Assembly: GCA_031373255.1 (NCBI GenBank)
Contig: JANMMJ010000003.1
Span: forward strand, 39,947-103,946
Direction: 5' to 3'
From: JANMMJ01 sp031373255
Lineage (GTDB): Bacteria > Pseudomonadota > Alphaproteobacteria > Rhizobiales > Aestuariivirgaceae
DNA: 64,000 nt
The number at the start of each line of letters is the position of its first letter. Positions within the stretch are counted from its first letter, which is position 1. A program made the position numbers and the translations under genes. Positions 1 through 8,156 of the stretch are shown piece after piece. Under the pieces are notes generated by a model. It did not search any database and was not told the DNA's origin. It worked only from the letters and a program-made list of their open reading frames with translations.

Positions 1-162
1 GGCGAAGGCCTTGAGCTTTCCGGCGTCGCGGGCACAGGCCGCCTTCAGCACAGGCTGGAATGGCACGTCGAAGAAATGGCCGACCTGCGAAAAGGCATTG
101 GAATGGGTGCGGCCCATGAAGCCATAGCCCACCATGCCGATGTTGAGTTTTTTCCTGGTCAT
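1..162 (-). CDS. Gfo/Idh/MocA family oxidoreductase, N-terminal part (runs off the window)
   Basis: Only the first 54 codons are present; the gene continues beyond base 1. Residues 7-16 give a beta strand followed by a glycine-rich turn (NIGMVGYGFMG), the NAD(P)-binding Rossmann signature, and then a RTHSNAF segment typical of Gfo/Idh/MocA dehydrogenases that act on sugars and inositols. The ATG at 162 is the only sensible start. It lies downstream, on the same strand, of the sugar isomerase-like gene at 384-1430, and such pairs commonly belong to one sugar or polyol catabolic operon. The substrate cannot be told from this fragment. Confidence 0.85.
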   Translation of the reverse strand, partial: MTRKKLNIGMVGYGFMGRTHSNAFSQVGHFFDVPFQPVLKAACARDAGKLKAFA

Positions 163-240
163 TGCCTTGCTCCTTGGTCTTGCACTTGAATTGTTCTTCT
201 CTCTGCCTTTAGCAAGAAGCCCTTATCCCCGCTTCGCGGA

Positions 241-340
241 CCTTCTCCCATCTTTCAGACGGGAGAAGGCGAAAGATTGCGAGATTGCCGCCTTCTCCCG
301 CGCGTCTTGCGTGGGAGAAGGTCCCGAAGGGGGATGAGGG
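241..340. repeat. RIME-like palindromic intergenic repeat (two hairpins)
   Basis: Two consecutive hairpins share the arm CCTTCTCCC/GGGAGAAGG: 241-269 and 291-321. They are followed by GTCCCGAAGGGGGATGAGGG. This arrangement is characteristic of rhizobial intergenic mosaic elements, which are short, non-coding and spread through Rhizobiales genomes. It lies between two same-strand genes and could act as an mRNA-stabilising or terminating structure. Confidence 0.7.
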
Positions 341-383
341 ACCTTTCCGTCCACCAGCGGTGGCGCGAAAGGATCATCCCATC

Positions 384-1430
384 TCAAGCCACCCAGCCGT
401 GTTTCTCGCGCACCTTGATCATGGCGGCGAGGATGTTGGTCCAGGTCTTGGGGTTCATCATCACTTCGGGCGGGAACATGCAGCCGTCCCAGCAGATGTG
501 GCGGAAGGCCTTCATCAGTCCGCCCTCGCGGTCGCGCAACCAAAATCCGGCGTGCTTGGTGATGCTGAGCTTGCCGTTCCGGTCATCAACTTCGCAGTGG
601 TGGCCGGTCTTGTCGTGATAGCCCAGTCCTTTCACGGTACCGTCGTTCTGGGCGACATGCATGTCGATGGTCCAGGGCCTCAACGCATCGGTCATCTTCT
701 TCAGCGCCTCATCGAGAACGTTCTTGTCCTTCCAGTCATATTTTCCCGGAAGCAGGCGCGACTTCGGCGCGTTGTAGCCCATCGTATAGAGCAGGGTATG
801 GGCCATGTCGGCCTGGAAGCCGATAGTTTGCGGGCGGCCGGTTTCCTCGAGCGTGTCGAGCATGTCCTTCCATGAGTTCATGCCGCCCCAGCAGATTTCG
901 CCCTCGCAGGCGAGCCGCTCGCCATAGTCCGCCGCAACGCTGCAGGCCTCGCGGAAGGTCCTGGCGATCTTCCTGGTATTGGCGGCCGGGTCCTTGGCCC
1001 ATTCCGCCGTGCTGGTGGCTGAGTCGATCCGGATGACGCCATAGGGCCTGACGCCAAGCTCGCGCAGGCGCTTGCCCAGCTTGCAGGACTTCTCGACATT
1101 GGCGACGAACTTCTTGCGGTCGGATGCCGATCCCATGGCCGAGCCGCCGCCCACCGGCGGCCACACGGGCGCCACGATCGAGCCGATCACCAGGTTGTGC
1201 TTCTTCACCTTGGCGCCAAGTTTCTTCACCTCGTCATCGGTTAAATCGATGTTGGTGTGAGGGGCGGCATGGAAGATGTCGATGCCATCGAACTTCACGC
1301 CGTTGACCTCCGCCTTGACGGTGTGGGCGATCATCGTGTCGAGATCGATCGCCGGGATTTCCTTCGATCCCCTGCCGACCAGTCCCGGCCACATGGCGTT
1401 GTGAAGTTTCGGATAGTTGTTGGCTGGCAT
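384..1430 (-). CDS. Sugar phosphate isomerase/epimerase (xylose isomerase-like TIM barrel)
   Basis: A 348-residue protein related to the AP-endonuclease-2/xylose isomerase-like TIM-barrel superfamily, which isomerises or epimerises sugars and inositols with a divalent metal held by acidic and histidine residues. Fitting segments are FDGIDIFHAAPH (about 49-60), the ACEGEICWGG strand end and the IDMHVAQNDG region. The open frame extends to 1823, but the ATG at 1430 follows a strong GGGAGG ribosome site and the upstream residues are low-complexity antisense of the intergenic region. It precedes the Gfo/Idh/MocA gene on the same strand, which suggests joint sugar or polyol catabolism. The exact substrate is unknown. 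Confidence 0.85.
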   Translation of the reverse strand: MPANNYPKLHNAMWPGLVGRGSKEIPAIDLDTMIAHTVKAEVNGVKFDGIDIFHAAPHTNIDLTDDEVKKLGAKVKKHNLVIGSIVAPVWPPVGGGSAMGSASDRKKFVANVEKSCKLGKRLRELGVRPYGVIRIDSATSTAEWAKDPAANTRKIARTFREACSVAADYGERLACEGEICWGGMNSWKDMLDTLEETGRPQTIGFQADMAHTLLYTMGYNAPKSRLLPGKYDWKDKNVLDEALKKMTDALRPWTIDMHVAQNDGTVKGLGYHDKTGHHCEVDDRNGKLSITKHAGFWLRDREGGLMKAFRHICWDGCMFPPEVMMNPKTWTNILAAMIKVREKHGWVA

Positions 1431-1643
1431 GGTTCCTCCCACAGGCACGCTTGATCTGCCCCGCATGTTATGCGTGGGCTGTCGGTGCTGTCCATTGTCT
1501 CGAGACGGCAATGCAATGGAATTATTCGGAAATCTGGCCGACCAGATTAGCGATGGTTGCTGCAGAATGAACTTCCCGTCGATCCGCAGAAGTCCAGCAT
1601 CCGGCTGCGGCAGTGACCGGCCAAGAGATCGGCCAATTACGTC

Positions 1644-1672
1644 TTGGTAATAATAATATGCGTCTATATACA
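1644..1672 (+). promoter_or_regulatory. Candidate sigma70-type promoter of the fic gene
   Basis: TTGGTA at 1644-1649, a 17-base spacer and TATACA at 1667-1672 form a plausible promoter that would start transcription near 1679. This argues that fic translation begins at the later GTG (1705), not at the TTG at 1678. It is inferred from the sequence only. Confidence 0.4.
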
Positions 1673-1704
1673 GGACCTTGCTAGGAAGGAAGATCGGCCA
1701 AATC

Positions 1705-2898
1705 GTGATATTGGAAACACCGCAGAGAATCGAACCGGCGCGTCTGGAAGATGTTCCCGAAATTGTATCGGATGTGCTGTCCGAATTGTCGGCAGCTACC
1801 GCCAAACTGGACAGTGCCCTCAATCAACGAACAGCCGCCAGCCTGGCAAGTCTGGTCCGTATCATGAACACCTACTACAGCAACCTGATCGAAGGGAACA
1901 ACACGCGTCCCGCCGACATAGAGAAGGCACTTGCCGGCAAACTTGATGCGGACGAGGGGCGGCGCAATCTTCAGATCGAAGCAGCTGCGCATGTCCGCGT
2001 TCAAAGCGAAATTGATCGCATGGCTCTCGGGCAGCAATTACCCGAACCTGCCTCACCGGAATTTATCCTGTGGCTTCACCGTGCCTTTTATGAAGATGCT
2101 TCGGATGAAATGCTCACTATCGGCGGTACCGGCCGTCAATTCCGCATGGAGCCCGGCCAATGGCGTTCCAGAGAAGCGCATAATGTTGCAGTCGGCAGGC
2201 ACCAGCCACCATCGAGTGAACATGTTGCGCGATTCATGGACTATTTTTCCGAGCGCTACCGGTTTGATCGCCTAGGCAAGGCAGGGCGCATTCTGGCAAT
2301 TCCCGCTGCGCATCACCGGTTCAATTTCATTCATCCATTTCCTGATGGAAATGGACGCGTCAGCCGATTGATGAGTCACGCCATGGCGCAATCGGCAGGC
2401 ATAGGTGCCCATGGTCTTTGGTCCATTTCGCGCGGACTTGCACGCGGCCTCGACAGCCGCGGTGACTACAAGCGGATGATGGATCATGCCGATACGCCAA
2501 GACAGGGAGACCTTGATGGGCGAGGCAATCTTTCGCAAGCGGCACTTGTTCAATTCGTCATTTGGTTTTTGCGGGTTTGCCTGGATCAGGTGACTTTCAT
2601 GGCAAGCCTGTTTGAGCTGGACACTTTGGCGAAGCGCTTCAAAAATTACGTGGAGCGCAGCGATAGCCTGAAACCGGAAGCGTACCGCCTTATGGAAGAA
2701 GCTCTCATTCGCGGCGCGTTTGAAAGAGGTGAAGTCCCGCGCATAACCGGCTTGCCGGAACGAACGGCGCGGCGCGTTTTCAATGATGTCATCGCCGACG
2801 GGCTGCTGGCTTCGGAAACGCCCAAAGGGCCAGTCTCACTCCGCTTCCCCGTCGCCTCACTTGACGTGCTCTTTCCGCGCCTCTTTGCCGAAGCGTGA
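1705..2898 (+). CDS. Fic family protein (class II, N-terminal inhibitory motif)
   Basis: A 397-residue Fic (filamentation induced by cAMP) protein, probably an AMP-transferase that modifies a protein hydroxyl. The catalytic loop HPFPDGNGRVSR (about 210-221) has every conserved residue, including the catalytic His and the Arg pair. An N-terminal SNLIEG (about 59-64) fits the [S/T]xxxE[G/N] auto-inhibitory helix of class II Fic proteins, so activity is probably self-restrained. The C-terminus (about 330-397) resembles a winged helix. The start is uncertain: GTG 1705 has AGGAAGGA upstream at long spacing; TTG 1678 and TTG 1711 are alternatives. No separate antitoxin gene is adjacent. The target is unknown. 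Confidence 0.88.
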   Translation: MILETPQRIEPARLEDVPEIVSDVLSELSAATAKLDSALNQRTAASLASLVRIMNTYYSNLIEGNNTRPADIEKALAGKLDADEGRRNLQIEAAAHVRVQSEIDRMALGQQLPEPASPEFILWLHRAFYEDASDEMLTIGGTGRQFRMEPGQWRSREAHNVAVGRHQPPSSEHVARFMDYFSERYRFDRLGKAGRILAIPAAHHRFNFIHPFPDGNGRVSRLMSHAMAQSAGIGAHGLWSISRGLARGLDSRGDYKRMMDHADTPRQGDLDGRGNLSQAALVQFVIWFLRVCLDQVTFMASLFELDTLAKRFKNYVERSDSLKPEAYRLMEEALIRGAFERGEVPRITGLPERTARRVFNDVIADGLLASETPKGPVSLRFPVASLDVLFPRLFAEA

Positions 2899-2915
2899 GA
2901 GGAAGGAGCCGCACG

Positions 2916-3554
2916 ATGACCATCACCATCACTGCCTTTGAACGGTCGCCCGATGGCGGCTCGGGGCTGGCGCGGGATACGCGGGTGCGCTGGGCGCTTG
3001 AGGAAGTGGGCCAGCCTTACGCGGTCCGCCTCGTCCCGTTCCGGGCGATGAAGGAACCGGCGCATCTGGCGCTGCATCCGTTCGGCCTGATTCCAACCTA
3101 CGAGGAGGGCGGCCTCACCCTGTTCGAGACGGGGTCGATCGTCTTCCATATCGCGGAGCGTCATCAGGGCCTGCTGCCAGACGAAGCGCATGCGCGGGCG
3201 CGAGCGATCACGTGGATGTTCGCCGCGCTCAACTCGGTGGAGCCGCCGATCCTTGAGCTCGCCAATGCCCGGCTTCTGGAGAGCGACAAGCCATGGAGCA
3301 AGGAGCGGCTGCCGCTGGTCATGGGCCGGGTCCGCGACCGGCTGCAGCAGCTTTCGGCGCGGCTCGGCCGTGCGCACTGGCTGGATCAAGGGTTCAGTGC
3401 CGGCGACCTGATGATGGTGTCGGTGCTGCTCAGGCTGAAACCATCTGGCATCCTGGACGAATATCCGAAGCTTGCCGCCTATGCCGCTCGCGGCGAAGCG
3501 CGGCCCGCCTACAAGCGGGCCTTCGCGGCGCAACAGGCGGTCAACACCCGCTAA
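2916..3554 (+). CDS. Glutathione S-transferase family protein
   Basis: A 212-residue protein with a thioredoxin-like N-terminal domain (about 1-80; ALEEVGQPY and the LFETGSIVFHIAE glutathione-contact strand and helix) and an all-helical C-terminal domain ending in PKLAAYAARGEARPAYKRAF, the standard cytosolic GST layout. It should conjugate or exchange glutathione on an unknown electrophile. The ATG at 2916 was chosen over the upstream GTG because GGAAGGAG lies 7 bases before it. It follows fic by 17 bases and may be co-transcribed. Confidence 0.88.
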   Translation: MTITITAFERSPDGGSGLARDTRVRWALEEVGQPYAVRLVPFRAMKEPAHLALHPFGLIPTYEEGGLTLFETGSIVFHIAERHQGLLPDEAHARARAITWMFAALNSVEPPILELANARLLESDKPWSKERLPLVMGRVRDRLQQLSARLGRAHWLDQGFSAGDLMMVSVLLRLKPSGILDEYPKLAAYAARGEARPAYKRAFAAQQAVNTR

Positions 3555-3687
3555 CCACCGGCGGGCTGATTGAAATCCGTCTTGTGTGCGAATGGTGGTT
3601 TGGCCTGGTGCCGGTGATGCACGGACGCTTTGTTGCGGCATACGCCTTTTTGATGTATTTTCTTGCGAAGCTTAATCGGCAAAAGCC

Positions 3688-4275
3688 ATGGATCACGCGC
3701 TGAACATTCGCTCAGTTACGAGATCGGACAAGGATCGATTTGAAGCCGCCATGACAATGGCGTTCAGCGCCGATCCGGCGGCGCGCTGGGCCTGGCCTGA
3801 CCCGCTGCAATACATAAAAACATTCATGCCACTGGTGACCCTCTTTGGCGGCAAGTCCTTTGACCACGGTTCGGCCTATGTCATCGGTGATTTTTCTGGA
3901 GTCGCCCAGTGGCTGCCGCCGGGGGTGCAACCGGACGACGGACCGATCGGCGAACTCTTCACGCAAAACATGTCCGAGCCGAGGCTTGGCGAAGTGCTGT
4001 TCTTGTTTGAGCAGATGGCCGGTTTTCATCCGCACGAACCCCACTGGTACATTCCCCTGATCGGGGTCGATCCGGTATTTCAGGGGCGGGGATACGGAAC
4101 GGAATTGATGCGGCATGGGCTGGCTATCTGCGATCGCGATCACCAGCCCGCTTATCTCGAAGCAACCAGTCCCGTCAGCAAGTCATTGTATGAGCGCCAT
4201 GGTTTCCGGGTACTGGGGGAGATTCGATCAGGCGATTCACCGCCCCTGTTCCCGATGCTGCGCGAAGCCCGGTAA
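3688..4275 (+). CDS. GNAT family N-acetyltransferase
   Basis: A 195-residue acyl-CoA N-acyltransferase. The acetyl-CoA pyrophosphate loop is visible as VDPVFQGRGYGTELM (about 128-142), followed by the alpha4/beta7 part YLEATSPVSKSLYERHGF. Such enzymes transfer an acetyl group to an amine; the substrate here cannot be predicted. It has its own upstream gap of about 130 bases, so it is probably separately transcribed from the GST gene. Confidence 0.85.
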   Translation: MDHALNIRSVTRSDKDRFEAAMTMAFSADPAARWAWPDPLQYIKTFMPLVTLFGGKSFDHGSAYVIGDFSGVAQWLPPGVQPDDGPIGELFTQNMSEPRLGEVLFLFEQMAGFHPHEPHWYIPLIGVDPVFQGRGYGTELMRHGLAICDRDHQPAYLEATSPVSKSLYERHGFRVLGEIRSGDSPPLFPMLREAR

Positions 4276-4382
4276 TCCGGTCCGCCGCGATGGTAGACGA
4301 CCCGTTGTTCATCCCGGCAAACGATGACTCAGAGTGCAAATCCAGTTCGTGACCGGATGGCGCCGGGATTTCCGTGATTGGC

Positions 4383-4853
4383 CTACTTCCGCCAGAAATC
4401 CCGGTGCGGGGCGAGGAGTTCTTCCTCGATCTCGGGGAAGGGGCCATGAACAGCGATCTGCTTCTGGCCAGAGCCGAGCACGGTGCGGCAGGAGAGGCTC
4501 ATCGTCGGGTTTTCGGGATGGTCGCCCGTCAGCGCCAGAAGCTTGGCCTCCTCGAAGCCGTAGATCAGCCGGCCGATATTCGCCCAATAGAGCGTTCCGG
4601 CGCACATGGCACAGGGTTCGCCGGGTGAGACCAGCGTGCAGGCCCAGAGAAAATCCCGCGGATAGGCATCCGCCGCGCGGCGCGCAAGTTCGGTTTCGGC
4701 GTGGCGCACGGTGTTGATATTGGCCTGGCGCATGAGGACCGCACCATCGGGGCCGACCAGCACTGCGCCGAAGGGATGATGGCCATGCGCGACCGCGTCG
4801 CGGGCGACGGCGTTGGCTGATCGGAGGTGGGCGAACATCTGGTCGCGGGTCAT
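4383..4853 (-). CDS. Nucleoside/nucleobase deaminase (cytidine deaminase-like fold)
   Basis: A 156-residue zinc deaminase. The catalytic HAE (in VRHAETE, about 51-53) and PCAMC (about 80-84) supply the zinc ligands and the proton-shuttling Glu of the CDA/dCMP-deaminase superfamily. The HPFGAVLVGPDG start and YWANIGRLIYG resemble guanine deaminases and TadA-like nucleoside deaminases rather than classical cytidine deaminase. It is probably a purine salvage enzyme. It stands alone, convergent with the GNAT gene. Confidence 0.85.
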   Translation of the reverse strand: MTRDQMFAHLRSANAVARDAVAHGHHPFGAVLVGPDGAVLMRQANINTVRHAETELARRAADAYPRDFLWACTLVSPGEPCAMCAGTLYWANIGRLIYGFEEAKLLALTGDHPENPTMSLSCRTVLGSGQKQIAVHGPFPEIEEELLAPHRDFWRK

Positions 4854-4946
4854 GGCACAATCCTGTCAAGATGGGAGACTGCTCGAAAAGCAAGGCGGCC
4901 GCAAGAGCGGCCCATTTATCACCATTTCATTTATCACATTTTATTA

Positions 4947-4966
4947 CGGTGACAGTGCATTCTATT
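4947..4966 (+). repeat. Left inverted repeat of the RAYT unit
   Basis: CGGTGACAGTGCATTCTATT lies 35 bases before the MARMAR start of the transposase. It matches the inverted copy at 5705-5724 except for A/C at position 6. Confidence 0.7.
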
Positions 4967-5001
4967 GACGCGAGGCGCCGTTCAGCGTAATGTTCCCGCC
5001 C

Positions 5002-5709
5002 ATGGCACGCATGGCACGGCTGATTGTTCCGGGACTTCCCCATCACATCACCCAGCGCGGCAATGGCCGCCAGCGGGTGTTTTTCACCGACGCCGATTAC
5101 CGGCTCTACAAAGACCTGCTGCTGGAGAACTGCAAGCTGGCGGGGGTGGAGTGCTGGGCCTTCTGCCTGATGCCGAACCACATTCACGCCATTCTCGTGC
5201 CTTCCGACGAGGATGGCATCCGCGCCGCACTGGCGCCCACGCACCGCCGCTATGCCGGCATCGTCAATGCGCGGCGGAGGAAAACGGGGCATTTCTGGCA
5301 GGGGCGCTATGGCGCTGCCGTGATGGACGAGGCCCATCTGGCCGCGGCCTTCCGCTACATCCTGCGCAATCCGGTGACCGCCAGGATGGTGGCGAAGCCA
5401 GAGCAATGGGCCTGGTCCAGCGCCAGAGCTTATCTCAAGGGCGGCGAAGACGGGCTCACCGTGAAAAAGCCGATGCTCGGCCGCTTCCCCGCCATGCGGG
5501 CGCTGCTCGGAGATGATGCGGAGGGCGGCGAGGATCTTATTGTCCGTGAGGACGAAACCATCGGGCGGCCGCGTGGCAGCGCTGCCTTTGTGACGGCTTT
5601 GGAGAAGAAAACCGGGCGGGCACTCAAGCCTGAAAAACGCGGGCCAAAGCCGGGAAAGCCAATGGCAAAAAAGCCGGCCAGGCGGGCGGTGCGCAAGGGG
5701 AAAGAATAG
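5002..5709 (+). CDS. REP-associated tyrosine transposase (RAYT, Y1/HUH family)
   Basis: A 235-residue IS200-like Y1 transposase of the chromosomal RAYT type. It has the opening MARMARLIVPGLPHHITQRG, the HUH metal-binding strand MPNHIHAIL (about 63-71), the YILRNPV helix carrying the candidate nucleophilic tyrosine (about 115) and a basic C-terminal tail. RAYTs nick single-stranded DNA at REP-like palindromes and are usually not self-mobile. The start at 5002 gives the family-typical N-terminus; ATG 4990 is possible but neither has a clear ribosome site. It sits between two unrelated reverse-strand genes. Confidence 0.88.
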   Translation: MARMARLIVPGLPHHITQRGNGRQRVFFTDADYRLYKDLLLENCKLAGVECWAFCLMPNHIHAILVPSDEDGIRAALAPTHRRYAGIVNARRRKTGHFWQGRYGAAVMDEAHLAAAFRYILRNPVTARMVAKPEQWAWSSARAYLKGGEDGLTVKKPMLGRFPAMRALLGDDAEGGEDLIVREDETIGRPRGSAAFVTALEKKTGRALKPEKRGPKPGKPMAKKPARRAVRKGKE

Positions 5710-5724
5710 AATGCACTGGCACCG
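5705..5724 (-). repeat. Right inverted repeat of the RAYT unit
   Basis: AATAGAATGCACTGGCACCG is the reverse complement of the left repeat with one mismatch. It contains the TAG stop of the transposase at 5707-5709. Confidence 0.7.
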
Positions 5725-5840
5725 AAATACTGGGGGTACGGTCATGTCTTCGGCCTATGATGCGGCTTCGATTGATGGCCGCTAGCCCTGATGTTGTTCG
5801 CTGATCAGCAGTCCCAATCACCGTATCGCGATTGGAGGGG

Positions 5841-6800
5841 CTACTGGCGCATCCCCTTCACCCGCATCTTGAGGCCGTAAACACTCCTGGTCGCGGTGAT
5901 GAAGAGCATGTCGTTATCTTTGCCGCCAAAGGTCACGTTTGTCGGCGTTTCAGGTACTTCGATACGTTCGATCCTCTTGCCCGTCTTATCGAATACAGTC
6001 ACCCAGACCATGGTGAGATAGACATTGCCCTCGGAATCGATGGTCATGCCGTCTGAACCAATGTTGCAGAACTGGCGTTTGTTCGCGAGCTCGCCGCCGG
6101 GATTTATGTCGTAGGCGTAGGTCTTGCCCGCGACATAGTCCGCCACGTAGAGCACTTTGCCGTCGGGCGTACCAATGATGCCGTTGGGCTTCAAGAGGTC
6201 GGTCGTGACACGCGTGACGGTCTTGTGGTCGGGCGTGACAAAGTAGACGTCTTGGCCGTCTACCCGCGTGTTGCTGTCGTGATCCGAATAGAAATCAGGG
6301 TCGGTAAAATAGATGCCGCCGTCTGGACGAACCCACAAGTCATTCGGGCCGTTGAACACCTTGCCGCCGAAGTTCGTCACCAGCACCGTGACCTTCTTGT
6401 CGGGCGCGATGGACCATAGTTCGCCCTTCTCAGCGGCAGCGGTGATGAGGTTGCCGGCCTTGTCGAAGTAAGTACCGTTCGCCCGTCCCGCTGGCTTGAG
6501 CCAGTCGGAAAATTTCCCGTCTTCAGCGTTCCACTTAACGATCCGGTTGTTTGGGTCGTCGGTGAAGAACACATTGCCATCACTGTCGGCCGCGGGTCCT
6601 TCGGTGAATGAATATCCCCCACCCAACTTTTTCAGTTGCGCGCCAGGCGCGATGACAGAGGAATCCGTTGCGAAGGTAAAACCAGTTGAAAGCAACAGAA
6701 CGGCGAGGATTGCCCAGGTGCAGCCGAATGCTTTCATAAGCGGTAGATTGGGCCAAACCTGAAAGTTGTCCGCAGCGTCAGCAATCAGAAATCTTGTCAT
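5841..6800 (-). CDS. SMP-30/gluconolactonase-like secreted beta-propeller hydrolase
   Basis: A 319-residue protein of the SMP-30/gluconolaconase/LRE-like group. It has propeller repeats such as FTEGPAADSDGNVFFTDD, GPNDLWVRPDGGIYFTDPDF and KPNGIIGTPDGKVLYVADY, whose E, N and D positions bind the catalytic divalent metal in this fold. A hydrophobic export segment lies around MKAFGCTWAILAVLLLS, so it probably works in the periplasm on a lactone. The ATG at 6800 has a GGAGGA site and puts 21 residues before the signal-like segment; the ATG at 6737 gives a cleaner signal peptide but no ribosome site. The substrate is unknown. Confidence 0.85.
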   Translation of the reverse strand: MTRFLIADAADNFQVWPNLPLMKAFGCTWAILAVLLLSTGFTFATDSSVIAPGAQLKKLGGGYSFTEGPAADSDGNVFFTDDPNNRIVKWNAEDGKFSDWLKPAGRANGTYFDKAGNLITAAAEKGELWSIAPDKKVTVLVTNFGGKVFNGPNDLWVRPDGGIYFTDPDFYSDHDSNTRVDGQDVYFVTPDHKTVTRVTTDLLKPNGIIGTPDGKVLYVADYVAGKTYAYDINPGGELANKRQFCNIGSDGMTIDSEGNVYLTMVWVTVFDKTGKRIERIEVPETPTNVTFGGKDNDMLFITATRSVYGLKMRVKGMRQ

Positions 6801-6906
6801 GTGACGATTTCCTCCAGTCAGCCGGCGTTCGCATGCCTGACGGCGTCTGCGGCGATTCAATGAAATACAGGAATTAACTGGCGTTCTCAAGTGTGCGACA
6901 GGTCGG

Positions 6907-7632
6907 TCATTTCCAGTTGGCCGTGATCAGGTCCACGACCTTTTTCTTGATGGTGATGGGCGGGGCGTAGACGCGGGGGCTGGGGTGATTGTTGTAGAGC
7001 AGGATCTTGTCGTCCTGCGGGCTGTTGAAATTGCCGGCCGAAATGGACGGCCCGAAGGTGAAGACATCGGCATCGGGGCCTTCCTTGTTGTGTTCGGCGT
7101 TGGAAAGGCCGGTCGCATGGATGAACTCGTGGACGGCGATATAGAGCCGGATGCCATCGCCAACCGGGCGGTCGACATATTTGTAGTCGTTGGGGCCGGG
7201 GCCGGTTTTCATGAAGGCCTGGACCTTCGGCGTGGCGGGAACATAAATAAAAGCCCTGGTCATGAACGACGGATTGCTGCCATAGCGTTTCTTCACGCGG
7301 CCGGTGAAGCCATGGGTCTCGAAGGGCGAGAAGTTGATGGGATTGCCTTCGTCGTCTTCGGCGACAAATTTCTGGCTTTCGGCTGCCCATTCCAGCCGGC
7401 CATTGCCAAGATCGAACTGGATGTGCGCGCCGCCCGGGCCCGTGGGATCGGGGGCGGTGGCGTTGGGCGGCGCCGCCAGGGTCACGCCGAGGCTGTTGTT
7501 GCGCGAGAGCTCGTTGAACTTGGCGATCGCATCGTTGAATGTCCGCAGCCACACGCCCTGGACCTTCGGCGTGGCGAAAACATTGAGGACCTTGCCGTTC
7601 TTGATGGTGTCTTCCCAGGGGGTGACAGTCAT
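6907..7632 (-). CDS. Putative zinc metalloprotease-like protein with HEFIHATGL motif
   Basis: A 241-residue protein whose only clear landmark is HEFIHATGLSNAEH (about 167-180): HExxH followed by G at +7, as in metzincins. The canonical third histidine at +10 is replaced by Asn, with a His at +13. I do not recognise the rest. There is no signal peptide. The ATG at 7632 has GAGGT upstream. It follows, by 41 bases on the same strand, a small peptidoglycan-binding protein, and the two are likely co-transcribed, suggesting action at the cell wall. That role is inference; the activity could also be lost. Confidence 0.6.
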   Translation of the reverse strand: MTVTPWEDTIKNGKVLNVFATPKVQGVWLRTFNDAIAKFNELSRNNSLGVTLAAPPNATAPDPTGPGGAHIQFDLGNGRLEWAAESQKFVAEDDEGNPINFSPFETHGFTGRVKKRYGSNPSFMTRAFIYVPATPKVQAFMKTGPGPNDYKYVDRPVGDGIRLYIAVHEFIHATGLSNAEHNKEGPDADVFTFGPSISAGNFNSPQDDKILLYNNHPSPRVYAPPITIKKKVVDLITANWK

Positions 7633-7673
7633 GGATCGTACCTCGCGATCATGGCCCAAATGGCGCCACGCAT

Positions 7674-8063
7674 TCAGGCCCGGCGCGGTCCGTGGTGCCG
7701 CCGGTTATGGGATTGGTCATAGCTGCAGTAATCGTGCTCGCATTCGACGCTTGTTGCGTTCTCCAGCGCCACCAGTTCGGCGTCCATCACTGCAACGGTC
7801 ATCTTGCCGACGACGCTGTCGGCCTGGGTCTGGTACGTGCGGTTGACGATATCGCGCGCGGTTTTGAACTTGAGCACGGCAGCGGCCGTCATGGGACCGA
7901 AAGCGCCGTCGGCCGTGATGGCAGCACCATCGAGCAGGATCAGTGCCGTCTGGATCCTGGCGACGTGATCGCCCCTTGCACCTTGCATGATGCGGGCAGG
8001 ATCGGAAACGGCTGCCGCCTCGATCTTGAGGTCGCCAGAAAAGAGTTGGGACATCAGCGCCAC
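7674..8063 (-). CDS. Peptidoglycan-binding domain protein (PG_binding_1-like)
   Basis: A 129-residue protein dominated by one PG_binding_1-like helical repeat: RGDHVARIQTALILLDG followed by ADGAFGPMTAAAVLKFK (about 30-68), the three-helix fold that binds peptidoglycan or fuses to wall enzymes. The tail is charged and His/Cys-rich (CEHDYCSYDQSHNRRHH). No signal peptide is seen. The GTG start at 8063 follows GGGAGG at 5 bases. It is upstream of, and probably in an operon with, the HExxH protein, so it may target or partner that enzyme. Confidence 0.7.
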   Translation of the reverse strand: MALMSQLFSGDLKIEAAAVSDPARIMQGARGDHVARIQTALILLDGAAITADGAFGPMTAAAVLKFKTARDIVNRTYQTQADSVVGKMTVAVMDAELVALENATSVECEHDYCSYDQSHNRRHHGPRRA

Positions 8064-8156
8064 GCGTGCCTCCCGTCTTGCCCCCTTGGCGTTGTAGGAC
8101 GGATTGACGGCGTGTTCAATGACCTCGGGTCACGACGCGGCGGGAATGACGGACAT

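Larger units (their letters stand above)
4947..5724. mobile_element. RAYT transposase unit bounded by 20-bp inverted repeats
   Basis: CGGTGACAGTGCATTCTATT at 4947-4966 reappears inverted at 5705-5724 with 19 of 20 bases matching. The pair brackets one Y1-type transposase gene, so 778 bases look like a unit. The right copy overlaps the last codon and stop codon of the transposase. Confidence 0.65.

Noticed and set aside
134..337. A 67-codon forward frame with a hydrophobic start near the left edge
   Set aside because: It runs antisense through the oxidoreductase start and then through the palindromic repeat, so it is not a credible gene.
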